A stretch of 64,000 bases of DNA from positions 1,227,001 through 1,291,000 of the forward strand of contig NZ_OOHJ01000018.1 in the NCBI RefSeq assembly GCF_900323885.1, read 5' to 3'. The notes beneath the pieces were generated by a model. That model saw nothing but the letters and a program-made list of their open reading frames with translations, was not told the origin of the DNA and did no database searches. Of the stretch, positions 1 to 10,386 are shown one piece after another (position 1 is the stretch's first letter; each line of letters starts with the position of its first letter). The translations under genes were made by a program, and so were the position numbers. The DNA is from [Actinomadura] parvosata subsp. kistnae. Its GTDB lineage: Bacteria; Actinomycetota; Actinomycetes; Streptosporangiales; Streptosporangiaceae.

Positions 1-2
1 AC

Positions 3-1820
<1,818 letters not shown>

Positions 1821-1847
1821 CCCTCCGGCGACACCGGCCGTACGTGT

Positions 1848-1881
1848 GAAGGCGCGCACCCTTGCGAGGGTGCGCGCCTTC
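1848..1881 (+). terminator. Hairpin terminator after the helicase gene
   Basis: Perfect inverted repeat of 14 bp (arms 1848-1861 and 1868-1881), extendable by one T-A pair to leave a 4-nt loop. It starts 28 nt after the stop codon. No U-tract follows, which is common for actinobacterial terminators. Confidence 0.75.
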
Positions 1882-2282
1882 CGCATTCCCAGGGACCGTG
1901 AGCGGGCCTCAGGCAGCAGGACGGGGCCATGGGTGGGTCCCAGGCAGCAGGACGGGGTCGCAGGGCGACGGAACGGCCGTGGTGGCCTGAGGCGGCGGCG
2001 GGCCTGCTGCCCCCTCCCGGTGTGCCCGGCGGGGGCGCGGGGACGGCAGGCGCGCGCTCAGCGCCGTCCACGGCCCCCTGTGCGAGCCTCCGGAGGGCGG
2101 CGGCGGGGTGAGCCGGAATTCACCCGCTCCGGCATCCGGAACACCCTCACGGGGCCCCAGGGCCGCGCGTGAGGCGTCCAAGGAGGTGGCGGGCGGGATC
2201 GGGAGATCACGCATACCCGGCAACTCCTCAGAACTCGCACCAGCGTAGGAGCCATGCCGGTGTCGAGGCGCTGACCTCTGGG
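1882..2282. other. Intergenic region with no supported gene
   Basis: About 400 nt between the helicase terminator and the next gene. Open frames on both strands lack start signals and recognisable products, and they run into neighbouring genes. The only signal I see is the TATTGT hexamer at its right edge. Confidence 0.5.
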
Positions 2283-2288
2283 TATTGT
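2283..2288 (+). promoter_or_regulatory. Candidate -10 element for a leaderless transcript
   Basis: TATTGT lies 8 nt before the GTG start at 2297 and no Shine-Dalgarno sequence is present, as expected for a leaderless mRNA. No convincing -35 element was identified. Confidence 0.35.
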
Positions 2289-2296
2289 TGCCCCAC

Positions 2297-3187
2297 GTGA
2301 GTACGCCGCGATTCCTCGACCTGCCTCCTGGCGTCACCCCGCAGAAGATCGAGACGCCACAGGGCACGTTCGCGGCCCTGGAGGCCATTCCGGTCAGTGG
2401 TGTGGTTGAGCGCTGGCCCGCGATCCTGGTCCCCGGCCTGACGGGCAGCAAGGAGGACTTCATCGCGGTCCTGATGACCCTGGCCCAGTCGGGCCGCCGG
2501 GTGGTGGCGATCGATCTGCGCGGCCAGTACGAGACTCCGGGCCCCGACGATCCGGCGGCCTACACGTGCGCGGCGCTCGGCGCCGACGTGGATGCGTTGT
2601 CGCAGGTGATCGGCGGCGGTGACCCCGTTCATCTGGTGGGTCACTCGTTCGGCGGGCTGGTGGGCCGGGAGGCGGTGATCGACGGGCGCACGCGGTTCGC
2701 CTCGTTCACGCTGATGGGCTCGGGGCCGGGCGCGATCGAGGGCAGGCGGGCGCGGGCCGGCAGGAAGATCATGGAGGAGGTGCCGGCGCTGGGCCTGGAG
2801 GCGGTCTGGCACTCCAGGTTCGAGCCGGAGGTGCTGGCGCAGGACGTGCCGGACGAGATCATGGAGTTCCTGCACAAGCGCCTGCTGGCCAACTCCCCCA
2901 CGGGTTTGTCGTGCATGGCCGAGCAGGTGCTGTCGATGCACGACCGTACCGACGAGCTGCGCCAGATCGAGGTGCCCACGCTCGTCCTGTACGGCGAGCA
3001 CGACGACGGCTGGCCGCCCGAGGCGCAGTCGGAGATGGCGGCCAGGCTCGGGGCCGACTGCGTGGTGGTGCCGGGCGCGGTGCACTCCCCCGCCGTCGAG
3101 GCGCCGGAGACGACGGCGGCGGCGCTGGTGCGGTTCTGGAACGCCGCCGAGAAACACTTTTTGGACATCAGGTCCAATGCGGTGTAA
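2297..3187 (+). CDS. Alpha/beta hydrolase
   Basis: Serine hydrolase of 296 residues, probably cytosolic because no signal peptide is seen. The nucleophile elbow G-H-S-F-G-G places Ser at about residue 117. The conserved acid region is L-Y-G-E-H-D-D and the catalytic His is in the segment A-V-H-S-P. The GTG at 2297 is preferred over the TTG at 2285 because protein-like sequence begins there and a -10-like hexamer lies just upstream. It ends 13 nt before the MpaB-type oxygenase gene, so the two are probably co-transcribed. The substrate cannot be read from sequence; esterase, haloperoxidase-like and lactonase activities all occur in this fold. Confidence 0.85.
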   Translation: MSTPRFLDLPPGVTPQKIETPQGTFAALEAIPVSGVVERWPAILVPGLTGSKEDFIAVLMTLAQSGRRVVAIDLRGQYETPGPDDPAAYTCAALGADVDALSQVIGGGDPVHLVGHSFGGLVGREAVIDGRTRFASFTLMGSGPGAIEGRRARAGRKIMEEVPALGLEAVWHSRFEPEVLAQDVPDEIMEFLHKRLLANSPTGLSCMAEQVLSMHDRTDELRQIEVPTLVLYGEHDDGWPPEAQSEMAARLGADCVVVPGAVHSPAVEAPETTAAALVRFWNAAEKHFLDIRSNAV

Positions 3188-3200
3188 CCATGTACTTACT

Positions 3201-4100
3201 ATGGAAGACATCGTCGTCCAGCCGCCTCAGAGCGCGACCTGGCAGGTGCACCTCGACCGCACGATGTGGGTGGGCGGGGTGCGCGGCCTCATGCTGCAGG
3301 CGCTGCACCCGCTGGCCATGCTGGGCGTCTGGCAGAACTCCAACTTCCAGGAGGACCCGTTCGGCCGCCTGCGCCGCACGGCCGACTTCGTGGGGCGGGT
3401 GACGTTCGGCAGCCCTGAGGAGGCCGACGAGATCGGCAGGCGGGTGCGCGGCATCCACAGGGCGCTGCGCGTCCGCGACCCCGAGACCGGCCGGACGCAC
3501 CGGGTCGACGATCCCGAGCTGCTGCTGTGGGTGCACTGCGCGGAGGTGTCGTCGTACCTGGAGGTGGCCAGGCGCGGCGGGCTGGGGCTCAGCGAGCGCC
3601 AGGCCGACCGCTACCTGTACGAGCAGCGCAGGAGCGCCACCTACGTCGGCCTGCACCTCGACGACGTGCCCGGCTCGTGCGCCGAGATGGACGCCTACTT
3701 CAAGCAGGTGCGCCCCAGCCTGCGCGTGACGCCGGAGGCGGTCTCGACGGTGCGGTTCCTGCTGTGGCCGCGGCTGCCGCGCGAGCTGCGCGCGCTGTCG
3801 CCGGGCAAGCCGCTCTACTTCCCGTTCGGCGCGCTGTGCTACTACACGCTGCCGGGCTGGGCCAGACGCATGTACGGCGTGCTGCCCGAGGTGCCGCAGG
3901 CGGCGGTCACGGCGGCGCTCAAGGCGTTCAGGCTGGGCCTGAACTCCCTGCCCGAGCCCCTGCACGACCGCGCTTTCATGCCCGCCACCCGGCAGATGCT
4001 CCAGGCGTCGAGAGAACGGCTGGGCGCCGCGGGCTACGACGTCGGCAAGGGGCTCAAGGGCCTGACCGATCCGCGCCGCTGGCCCCGGGCGGGCCGGTGA
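3201..4100 (+). CDS. MpaB-family (DUF2236) oxygenase
   Basis: Protein of 299 residues matching the family that includes fungal MpaB and bacterial rubber oxygenase (Lcp), which bind heme b and oxidise C-C bonds. The family signature is clear near the N-terminus: G-G-V-R-G-L-M-L-Q-A-L-H-P, then D-P-F-G-R-L-x-R-T. The His in that HP segment and a downstream Arg/His set are candidate heme-pocket residues. No signal peptide is seen. An in-frame ATG at 3177 would overlap the previous gene by 11 nt; I chose the ATG at 3201, where family similarity begins, although neither has a good ribosome binding site. The physiological substrate of most actinobacterial members is unknown. Confidence 0.8.
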   Translation: MEDIVVQPPQSATWQVHLDRTMWVGGVRGLMLQALHPLAMLGVWQNSNFQEDPFGRLRRTADFVGRVTFGSPEEADEIGRRVRGIHRALRVRDPETGRTHRVDDPELLLWVHCAEVSSYLEVARRGGLGLSERQADRYLYEQRRSATYVGLHLDDVPGSCAEMDAYFKQVRPSLRVTPEAVSTVRFLLWPRLPRELRALSPGKPLYFPFGALCYYTLPGWARRMYGVLPEVPQAAVTAALKAFRLGLNSLPEPLHDRAFMPATRQMLQASRERLGAAGYDVGKGLKGLTDPRRWPRAGR

Positions 4101-4104
4101 CGGC

Positions 4105-5007
4105 TCACTCGGCCAGGCCATCCCAAGGCTGGCGTTCGGGGCCGGCCGCCTGGCCCTCGGGGCAGTGGCGGCGGAAGTCGCACCAGGAGCAGATGGGCCC
4201 GGGGCTGGGCGCGAACAGCTTGTCGACCTCGTCGGGCACCTGCGGCGGGCCGATCGTCTGGCGCTCGCCCGGCGGGCGGCGCGGCCCGGAGCGGCCGGAC
4301 ACGGCGGCGCGGTAGCGGTCGTCGGCCTCGGACGCCTCCATGGCGACCTCTTCGGCCCGGGCGATGTGCCGGGCCAGCGACTCCTCGGTGTGCCGCCACT
4401 CGATGACCTCGCCGGTGGGCAGGTGGTGCAGCTCGACCGTGCGGCACGGGGTGCGCATCATGGACGAGGCCGCGACGGCGTACACGGCCAGGGCGAGCGA
4501 GGAGCGGGCGTCGTCCTGGGTGAGCGGGCGGCGGCCGGTCTTGTAGTCGACCACGACCAGCTCGTCGCCGCGCCGGTCGAGCCGGTCGATGCGGCCCGAC
4601 AGGGCGATGACCTTGGTGCGGGTGGCGACCGTGCGCTCGACGCCGACGGGGTCGTCGGACGGGTCAAGAGTCGCGACGTATCCGGACACCAGGTCGCGGG
4701 CGCGGCCCAGCCAGCGCCCCGACTGCTCGGCGTCCCTGAACCCCTCGGTGATCCAGCCGTTCGTGAGCAGGATGGCCGCCGTCAGCGGAGTGCGCCGCTC
4801 GTACGGCTCCCGCCACCAGCCCGCCAGCGCGTTGTGGACGCTCGCGCCCACGCTGTTGTGCGCCCAGGCGGGCCCCTTGGACGGCTGCGGCCGATCGAGG
4901 TAGGTGAACCGGTAGCGGCGGCGGCAGTCGAGCCAGGTGTTCAACCGCGACGGCGTGCACGAGTAGAGCCGCCGCGGCATCCCTTCCAGCGGAAGCTGGC
5001 CCTGCAC
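4105..5007 (-). CDS. RecB-like PD-(D/E)XK nuclease with probable Fe-S cluster
   Basis: Protein of 300 residues resembling the nuclease domain of RecB/AddB and Cas4. The core motif E-L-V-V-V-D-Y-K-T-G supplies the catalytic Asp and Lys. An N-terminal Cys (L-D-C-R-R-R-Y) together with a C-terminal C-S-W-C...C set matches the four-cysteine 4Fe-4S arrangement of these nucleases. No helicase domain is fused. It starts 1 nt after the stop of the upstream MBL-like gene, so the two are translationally coupled. The role is inferred to be single-strand DNA exonuclease activity in repair; it is not near cas genes. It converges with the oxygenase gene, leaving only 4 nt between stops. Confidence 0.85.
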   Translation of the reverse strand: MQGQLPLEGMPRRLYSCTPSRLNTWLDCRRRYRFTYLDRPQPSKGPAWAHNSVGASVHNALAGWWREPYERRTPLTAAILLTNGWITEGFRDAEQSGRWLGRARDLVSGYVATLDPSDDPVGVERTVATRTKVIALSGRIDRLDRRGDELVVVDYKTGRRPLTQDDARSSLALAVYAVAASSMMRTPCRTVELHHLPTGEVIEWRHTEESLARHIARAEEVAMEASEADDRYRAAVSGRSGPRRPPGERQTIGPPQVPDEVDKLFAPSPGPICSWCDFRRHCPEGQAAGPERQPWDGLAE

Positions 5008-5008
5008 C

Positions 5009-5731
5009 TTATTCGTCGCCCAGCTTGATCCCGGAGATCCTGGTGCCGTCGGTCAGCGGGCCCTCGCCGCCGGCCCCGGTGCCCGTCTCGGTGTCGGTGC
5101 GGGTGAGCGAGCCGGAGACCCAGTCGTCGAAGTGCGGCTCGAGGTCGCCGATCGTGACCTCGTCGCCGTGCGCGGCCAGCACCCGCGTGTCGCCGGGAAG
5201 CGTGAACAGCCGCCCGCCGATGGAGGTGAGCTGGTCGGCCAGGGCAGGGTATTCGCCGCCCAGCTTGCCGGGGCCGTCGGCCTGCAGGGCCTTGCCGGTG
5301 AACACGGCCCCGAGCGCCTCGCAGTAGAGCGACACGCCGCCGGGGGTGACGCCGGGCGTCTCCATGACGTCGAGCTGGACGTCGGCCACGCCGAAGATGC
5401 CGTCGTCCTCCATGTCGATGTCGGGCCAGGTCTCGCGCCAGGTCTCCCGCCACAGGGGCTTGTCCTTGGGGTGCAGGGCGACGACCGCCTCGTCTCTGCT
5501 GGCCACCTCGATGGCGGCGCCGACGTGGTCGGGCAGGCCCGCCGTGCAGATGACGGCCAGCACCTCCCGCTCGCCGACCTGCTCGAGAATCTTGTCGGCG
5601 TCACGCGAGGCGTCGATGACGATCACCTCGTCGTCGTCACCCACGATCCAGGTGTTGTTCTCGACCTTGTGCTCGATGCCGTCGATGTCGACGACACCCT
5701 CGGTCACCACTCGCTCGATACGCGCTGTCAC
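5009..5731 (-). CDS. MBL-fold protein with most metal ligands substituted
   Basis: Protein of 240 residues that follows the glyoxalase-II-like MBL fold along its length, but most metal-binding positions are changed. The usual T-H-G-H-x-D-H reads T-A-G-L-P-D-H; the usual P-G-H-T-P-G reads P-G-V-T-P-G; the usual G-D-T-L-F reads G-K-A-L-Q; only the late His (A-H-G-D) is kept. Thus about four of the seven ligands are missing. The frame is otherwise intact with normal codon usage, so this is a maintained protein rather than a decaying gene. It is coupled 1 nt upstream of a RecB-like nuclease gene. Inferred role: a pseudo-enzyme, binding protein or partner of the nuclease, not a standard zinc hydrolase. 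Confidence 0.85.
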   Translation of the reverse strand: MTARIERVVTEGVVDIDGIEHKVENNTWIVGDDDEVIVIDASRDADKILEQVGEREVLAVICTAGLPDHVGAAIEVASRDEAVVALHPKDKPLWRETWRETWPDIDMEDDGIFGVADVQLDVMETPGVTPGGVSLYCEALGAVFTGKALQADGPGKLGGEYPALADQLTSIGGRLFTLPGDTRVLAAHGDEVTIGDLEPHFDDWVSGSLTRTDTETGTGAGGEGPLTDGTRISGIKLGDE

Positions 5732-5771
5732 GCCTCCGAACTCTAGTCCGTTCCCCTGACAGCGCGAATCG

Positions 5772-6398
5772 TTAATCTTCGAGTCTGGGAGAAAAGGCGC
5801 CGAACGGCACGTCGAGCTCGTGGTCGCGGGCGTCCACCAGCGACAGCTCGGCCAGCGCGATCACGCACCCGGCGTCGGCCGGCCAGGCGATCGCCCACAG
5901 CCAGTTGCCCATCGCCTCGCCCGCGTAGACGGCCCGGTCGGTCTGGCCGTCCACGCACCACAGCGCGGTCGGATGGCCCAGCACGGCGATCTTCGCGTTC
6001 GGCGGGCCCGAGTCGAACCCCTCGCCCGGGTCGGGCCCGTCGAGCCCGGCGAACGCCGCACCCAGCCCGATGCCCGGTTCCTCCGCGATCAGCAGCAGGT
6101 CCGCCGGCCCTTCCGTCAGCGACGGCCCGGTCAGCGCGACCAGGCTGGCACGCGCGCCGGTGCGCTGGTCGCCCACCTCGCCGAAGCCGGTCACCAGCCA
6201 GCCGGCGGGCAACGGCCAGGGCAGCCACACGGGCACGACGGAGCTTTTGCGTATCGCCTCAAGCGCGGTGCTGGTCGGCGGCCACGGAGGCTGATACGGC
6301 AGGACATCGCCGTGCGTCCCGCATCGGTACGCACTCGACCAGGCGCTCGGCCCGTGAAGCGGGCCAAAGCACCGTGGACAGGTTGGAGCCGCTCTCAC
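5772..6398 (-). CDS. DUF6758-type protein with N-terminal zinc ribbon
   Basis: Protein of about 208 residues. It begins with a short zinc-ribbon-like C-P-R-C and a following C...H pair, then W-L-P-W-P-L-P and a Gly/Asp/Pro-rich segment, and near the C-terminus W-L-W-A-I-x-W-P. I recognise this pattern as the actinobacterial DUF6758 family; no function is known to me. I chose the GTG at 6398, giving M-R-A-A-P-T-C-P-R-C, because members usually start just before the ribbon; a GTG at 6425 would add nine residues. It is divergent from the Nudix gene, sharing an upstream region of about 75 nt. Confidence 0.75.
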   Translation of the reverse strand: MRAAPTCPRCFGPLHGPSAWSSAYRCGTHGDVLPYQPPWPPTSTALEAIRKSSVVPVWLPWPLPAGWLVTGFGEVGDQRTGARASLVALTGPSLTEGPADLLLIAEEPGIGLGAAFAGLDGPDPGEGFDSGPPNAKIAVLGHPTALWCVDGQTDRAVYAGEAMGNWLWAIAWPADAGCVIALAELSLVDARDHELDVPFGAFSPRLED

Positions 6399-6459
6399 AA
6401 CTACCCACGGTGCTTTCTCCGGCACGGCCGCGTCAAGGCCGGTGCCCGTTATCCCGTCG

Positions 6460-6465
6460 TAATCT
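6460..6465 (+). promoter_or_regulatory. Candidate -10 element for a leaderless Nudix transcript
   Basis: TAATCT ends 7 nt before the GTG at 6473, the spacing expected when transcription starts at the start codon. No Shine-Dalgarno sequence precedes the GTG. Confidence 0.4.
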
Positions 6466-6472
6466 TGGTCAT

Positions 6473-6871
6473 GTGCGCGTAAATTGTGTCGGCGCGATCA
6501 TTTTCGACGCCTTCGGCCGGCTTCTTCTCGTCCAGCGGGGACACGCGCCCGGCCTGGGGTTGTGGTCCGTCCCCGGCGGGCGGCTGGAGCCCGGTGAGAG
6601 CGACGAGGCCGGGCTGCGGCGTGAGGTGCTGGAGGAGACCGGGCTGCGGGTGGCGGTCGGCCGGCTGGCCGGCACGGTGCACAGGCCCGGGCCCGGCGGC
6701 GTCACGTACGTGATCCGCGACTACCTCGCGACCGTGTCCGGGGGGACGGCCGCCGCCGGGGACGACGCGGCGGCCCTGCGCTGGTGCGACCGCTCCGACC
6801 TGGCGCGGCTGCCGCTGACCGAGGGCCTGCTGGACTGCCTCACGGAGTGGGGCGCGCTCCCGCACGCATGA
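6473..6871 (+). CDS. Nudix hydrolase
   Basis: Protein of 132 residues, the size of a single Nudix domain. The Nudix box is complete: G-x5-E-x7-R-E-V-L-E-E-T-G-L, providing the Mg-binding Glu residues that hydrolyse a nucleoside diphosphate linked to another moiety. The GTG at 6473 gives the family-typical start (V-R-V-N-C-V-G-A-I-I-F); the frame is open further upstream but that part overlaps the divergent gene. The substrate (8-oxo-dGTP, ADP-ribose or other) cannot be assigned from the visible residues. It converges on the beta-propeller gene, whose stop lies 55 nt downstream. Confidence 0.9.
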   Translation: MRVNCVGAIIFDAFGRLLLVQRGHAPGLGLWSVPGGRLEPGESDEAGLRREVLEETGLRVAVGRLAGTVHRPGPGGVTYVIRDYLATVSGGTAAAGDDAAALRWCDRSDLARLPLTEGLLDCLTEWGALPHA

Positions 6872-6926
6872 CGGCTGCCTCCGGAGCACGGCGGCGGCGC
6901 CGCTCGGGCCCGTCCACCCGCGGCGG

Positions 6927-9900
6927 CTACCTGCTCGACGTCAGGCTGGACGTCCACAGGATCAGGTGGTCCGCGTTGTACGTCGTGGAGCGGCCGAGCG
7001 CCACGACCTCCGACCCGTCCACCGCCACCGCCGACAACCACTGCGTCCCCTGGCCCGCCAGGCGGTCCTTGGTGAGCGCCACGCGGTTCCACGACAGCCC
7101 GTCCTGCGAGGTCCAGGCCGCGCTGTCGCCCTCGCCCGGCACGCCGTGCCAGCCGACCGCCACCAGCCCCTCCTGGGCCGCCGCCAGGTCGTACACGGCC
7201 GCCGCCTGGTCGGTGGGCAGCCACGCCGTCTCCCAGCTCTGGCCGTCGTCGCCGGAGACGGCGGCGAACGCGCGCCGCGCCCCGTTCGTCATGGCCGTGC
7301 CGATGGCGACCAGCTTGCCCTGGTACGCCGCCACCCGCCGCAGCCCGGCCGACGTCGCGTCCGGCGGGGACACGGCGTCGCGGGCCGTCCAGTTCACACC
7401 GTCCTCGGAGTACCAGACCACGGTCCGCTCCTGGTCGGCGCCGCCGGAGCCGCCCACGGCCACGTACCCGTCGCCGACCGCGGCCACGTCGTGCACGCGC
7501 ACGCCCGCGCCGCCCTGCGGCAGCTTGCCGGAGCGGGTGTACTTGCGCGTGTCGGGCGTGAACCACATGGCGGCGCCGGTCGCGCCCGACTGGTCCCGCG
7601 ACTCGCCGGCCAGCACGTACCCCTTCTTGCCCGCCGTCACCACGTCGGTGCGCAGGTAGAGCTGGTCGGGGCGGCGGGCCAGGTCGCCCGTGACGTCCAC
7701 CCGCTTCCAGTTCTCGCCGTCGGTGGAGGTGACGAGGAGGGGGTCGGTGACGCCGGCGTTCGGCTCGGTGCCGCCGACCGCCAGCCAGCCGCGGCTGCCG
7801 TACGTGACGTCCTCCAGCGTCTGCCTGCCCGTGCCGCCGAGGCTCATGGACTTCCAGCTCTGCCAGTTCCTGATCGTCCACAGGCCGGCGTCGCCCGAGG
7901 CGGAGCCGACGGCCACGTACCGGCCGCCGTGGCTGGTCAGCGCGTTCGTCTCGCGCGCGATCCTGGTCAGGCCCTCGACGTTGCCGAGCGGCACGCGCGA
8001 GGCGGTGCCGCGCGGCGGCGCGGCCATGAGCACGAGCTGGTTGTCCACGTCGGAGGCCGCGCGGTCGCCGCCGGCGAACAGCGTGCCGCCGTCGGAGATC
8101 GTGAACCCGCGCAGCGTCGCGCCCGTCAGGTTGCCGAGATCGGCGCGCTTCGTCCACGAGCGGCCGTCGGTGGTGGTCAGCACCGTGTACGCGCCCATCC
8201 CGACCGGGCTGATCGCGGCCACGCCCGACGGGTAGGAGATCATCGTCTCCACGCCGACGCTCTCGGGCGCGAGGCCGCCGATGGAGCCGCACTGCGACCA
8301 CTGCGCCCCGGTCGGCGAGCAGTAGACGCGCACGTCGCCCTCCGGCGTCCGCCGCCGCATCGGCACCAGCACGAACCTCTTCGGCAGCACCGCCACCGTC
8401 CCCGCGCGCGGATCCGTCGCCTCGGGGAGCTGGAAGCCGGTCGCCTGCCAGGCGCGCCCGCCGTTGGCCGAGCGCAGCACCCGCGATCCCTCGCCGTCCG
8501 CGGGTACTCCGATGGCCACGGCCGTGTCGCCCTTGGCCACCACGGCCTTCAGCTCACGTACTCCCAGCTCCCTGGTCTCGACGCGCTCCCAGGCCCGGCC
8601 GTCGTCCGAGCGCCAGGCCGCCGGGCCCGTGCCGCCGTCGGCTCCCGCCGTGCTGCCGACCGCGACGAACCCCGAGCCCGTCCGCGCGATGTCCTCGATC
8701 CGGTCACCCGTGCGGAACGCGGCCAGCCCCGACGGCGGCACCGCCGTCCAGCTGTAACCATCCGTGCTGGTCCACAGGCCGCGCTCGCCGGTCGCCTCGT
8801 CGCCGCCGCTGGCCAGCCACCTGCCCTCGCCGCCGACCACGCGCCGCACGATCGCCGACGACGCGCCGTTCACCTGGCCGAGCTGCCACGTCTTGCCGCC
8901 GTTCGGGGAGAACAGGAAGAGCGGGCGCGGGGTCGGGCTGGTCGTGTCGCTGCCGACCGCCACCACCGCGCGGCCCACCGAGGTCATGTCGTTGAGCTTC
9001 TGGTCGGTGCCGACGCCGGCGGCGGGGATCGTGAACAGCTCGTCACCCGAACGTCCGGTGCCCGCCTCCAGGCGCAGGCCCGCGCCCTCGTCGTCGCTCC
9101 AGCGCCAGACGAGCACGCCGGTCGCCACCAGGACGGCGGCGGCCACGGTCAGCACGATCGGGATCGCCCTCGTGCGCCTGCGGACGGGGCTGGACCTGCG
9201 GACGGCGGCCGGGGCGGGGCCTCGGTGGTGCCTGCCTCCGGCGCCCTGGCCGGCCGCGTCGCTCCCCGCCACCAGGAGGTCGGGCCTGGTGGGGCGGCCG
9301 GCGGGCGGCCGTCCGACGCGCCGCACCTCGGGCTCGTCCCGCCACTCGCCGTCGCCGTCGCCGTCGTCATCGCCGTCGCCCTCGTCCTGGCCGGTCTCTT
9401 CGTGCGTCTTCTCGCCGGTCGGCCGGGGATACACGAGCCGGTACGGCGGGATGCGATCCCGGCGCTCCCCGTTGCCGGGTCCGGCGCCCTGGGCCGGGAT
9501 CGTGGCGTCCTGGTCAGGCGTGCCGGCGTCCTGGCCGGGCGTCCCCGCGTCCTGGCCGGGCGTCCCCGTGTTCTCGCCGGGCGTTCCGGCGTTCTGGCCG
9601 GGTGTCACGGCGGGAGGCGGGGCCGCGTCGCCCTCGGGCCGCGGCCGGGGCACGTGGGGCACCTCCGCCTGTGCGGCGGCGGCCTCGCGGCGGGGCGGGG
9701 GCACCTCGCCGGCGTCCGGCCGGCGTTCGCCCGGGACGGCGGGGTCGGGCCGGGCTCGCCCGGGACGGCGGCGTCGGGCCGGGGCTCGCCCGGGACGGCG
9801 GCGTCGGGCCGGGGCTCGTCCGAAGCGGAAGGGACCGGGCCGGGCCGGGGCTCCTGCGGGGCGGAAGGGTCGGGGCGGGGTGGGCCGCCGGCGACCAGTT

Positions 9901-10213
9901 TGTCGGGCCGGTTGACGATGCGGCGGGGCCGGCGGCGCGGCTCGTCCTCGGGCTCCCCCGTCGGCGACGCGTACGGCCGGCGCCCCTTGGGCGGCTCCTG
10001 CGGCTCGTCGCCGGGGATGGGGGCGGCGAACGGCGGCATGCCCCAAGGGGAGGACAGCGGTAAGCCTCTGGCCCGGTCGTCGGTGGGGCCGGGCGGCGAG
10101 TGGCTGATCCTGGGCTCTTCTGGCGGGGTTTGGGGGTCCGACCTGCCCTCGGAGCGAGGGTCGTCGTCTTCAGGCGGTCGCCGTGGCGGGGGTTCGCTGG
10201 GGCCGGAGGCCAC
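6927..10213 (-). CDS. Membrane-anchored Asp-box beta-propeller protein (apparent frameshift)
   Basis: Restored length is about 1095 residues. The N-terminus (start 10213) is a Pro/Arg-rich cytoplasmic region with repeats of E-P-R-P-D-A-A-V-P-G and of T-P-G-Q-D-A-G. One transmembrane helix follows at about residue 350. The C-terminal 700 residues are extracytoplasmic and carry many sialidase/BNR Asp-boxes (S-x-D-G-x-x-W): S-T-D-G-Y-S-W, S-D-D-G-R-A-W, T-T-D-G-R-S-W, S-T-D-G-E-N-W, S-E-D-G-V-N-W and others. The N-terminal frame and the propeller frame differ by one base at 9752-9754, where a G run is one shorter than in two neighbouring repeat copies; adding one G restores a continuous protein. 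No catalytic sialidase residues were identified, so a binding or sensing role outside the cell is inferred. Confidence 0.8.
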
Positions 10214-10386
10214 GCGCCGTACCTCCTAGTCGAGCTCGTCGTACAGGTGGTTCGAGGGCCGCGTGCGCGGACCGTTCCAGGGGCGGCAGGGGGGTGGCCG
10301 CGCCGTCCCGACAGCATCCAGACCAGCATGTCTCAGCCGGAATTACGAGACCTCTCTAGGGAGATTCCCCGCACCTCGCGCCGGAT

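Noticed and set aside
6966..10229. 1087-residue open frame antisense to the beta-propeller gene
   Set aside because: A GC-rich shadow; the minus strand has recognisable Asp-boxes and a membrane helix, the plus strand only Arg/Ala/Gly/His-rich sequence.
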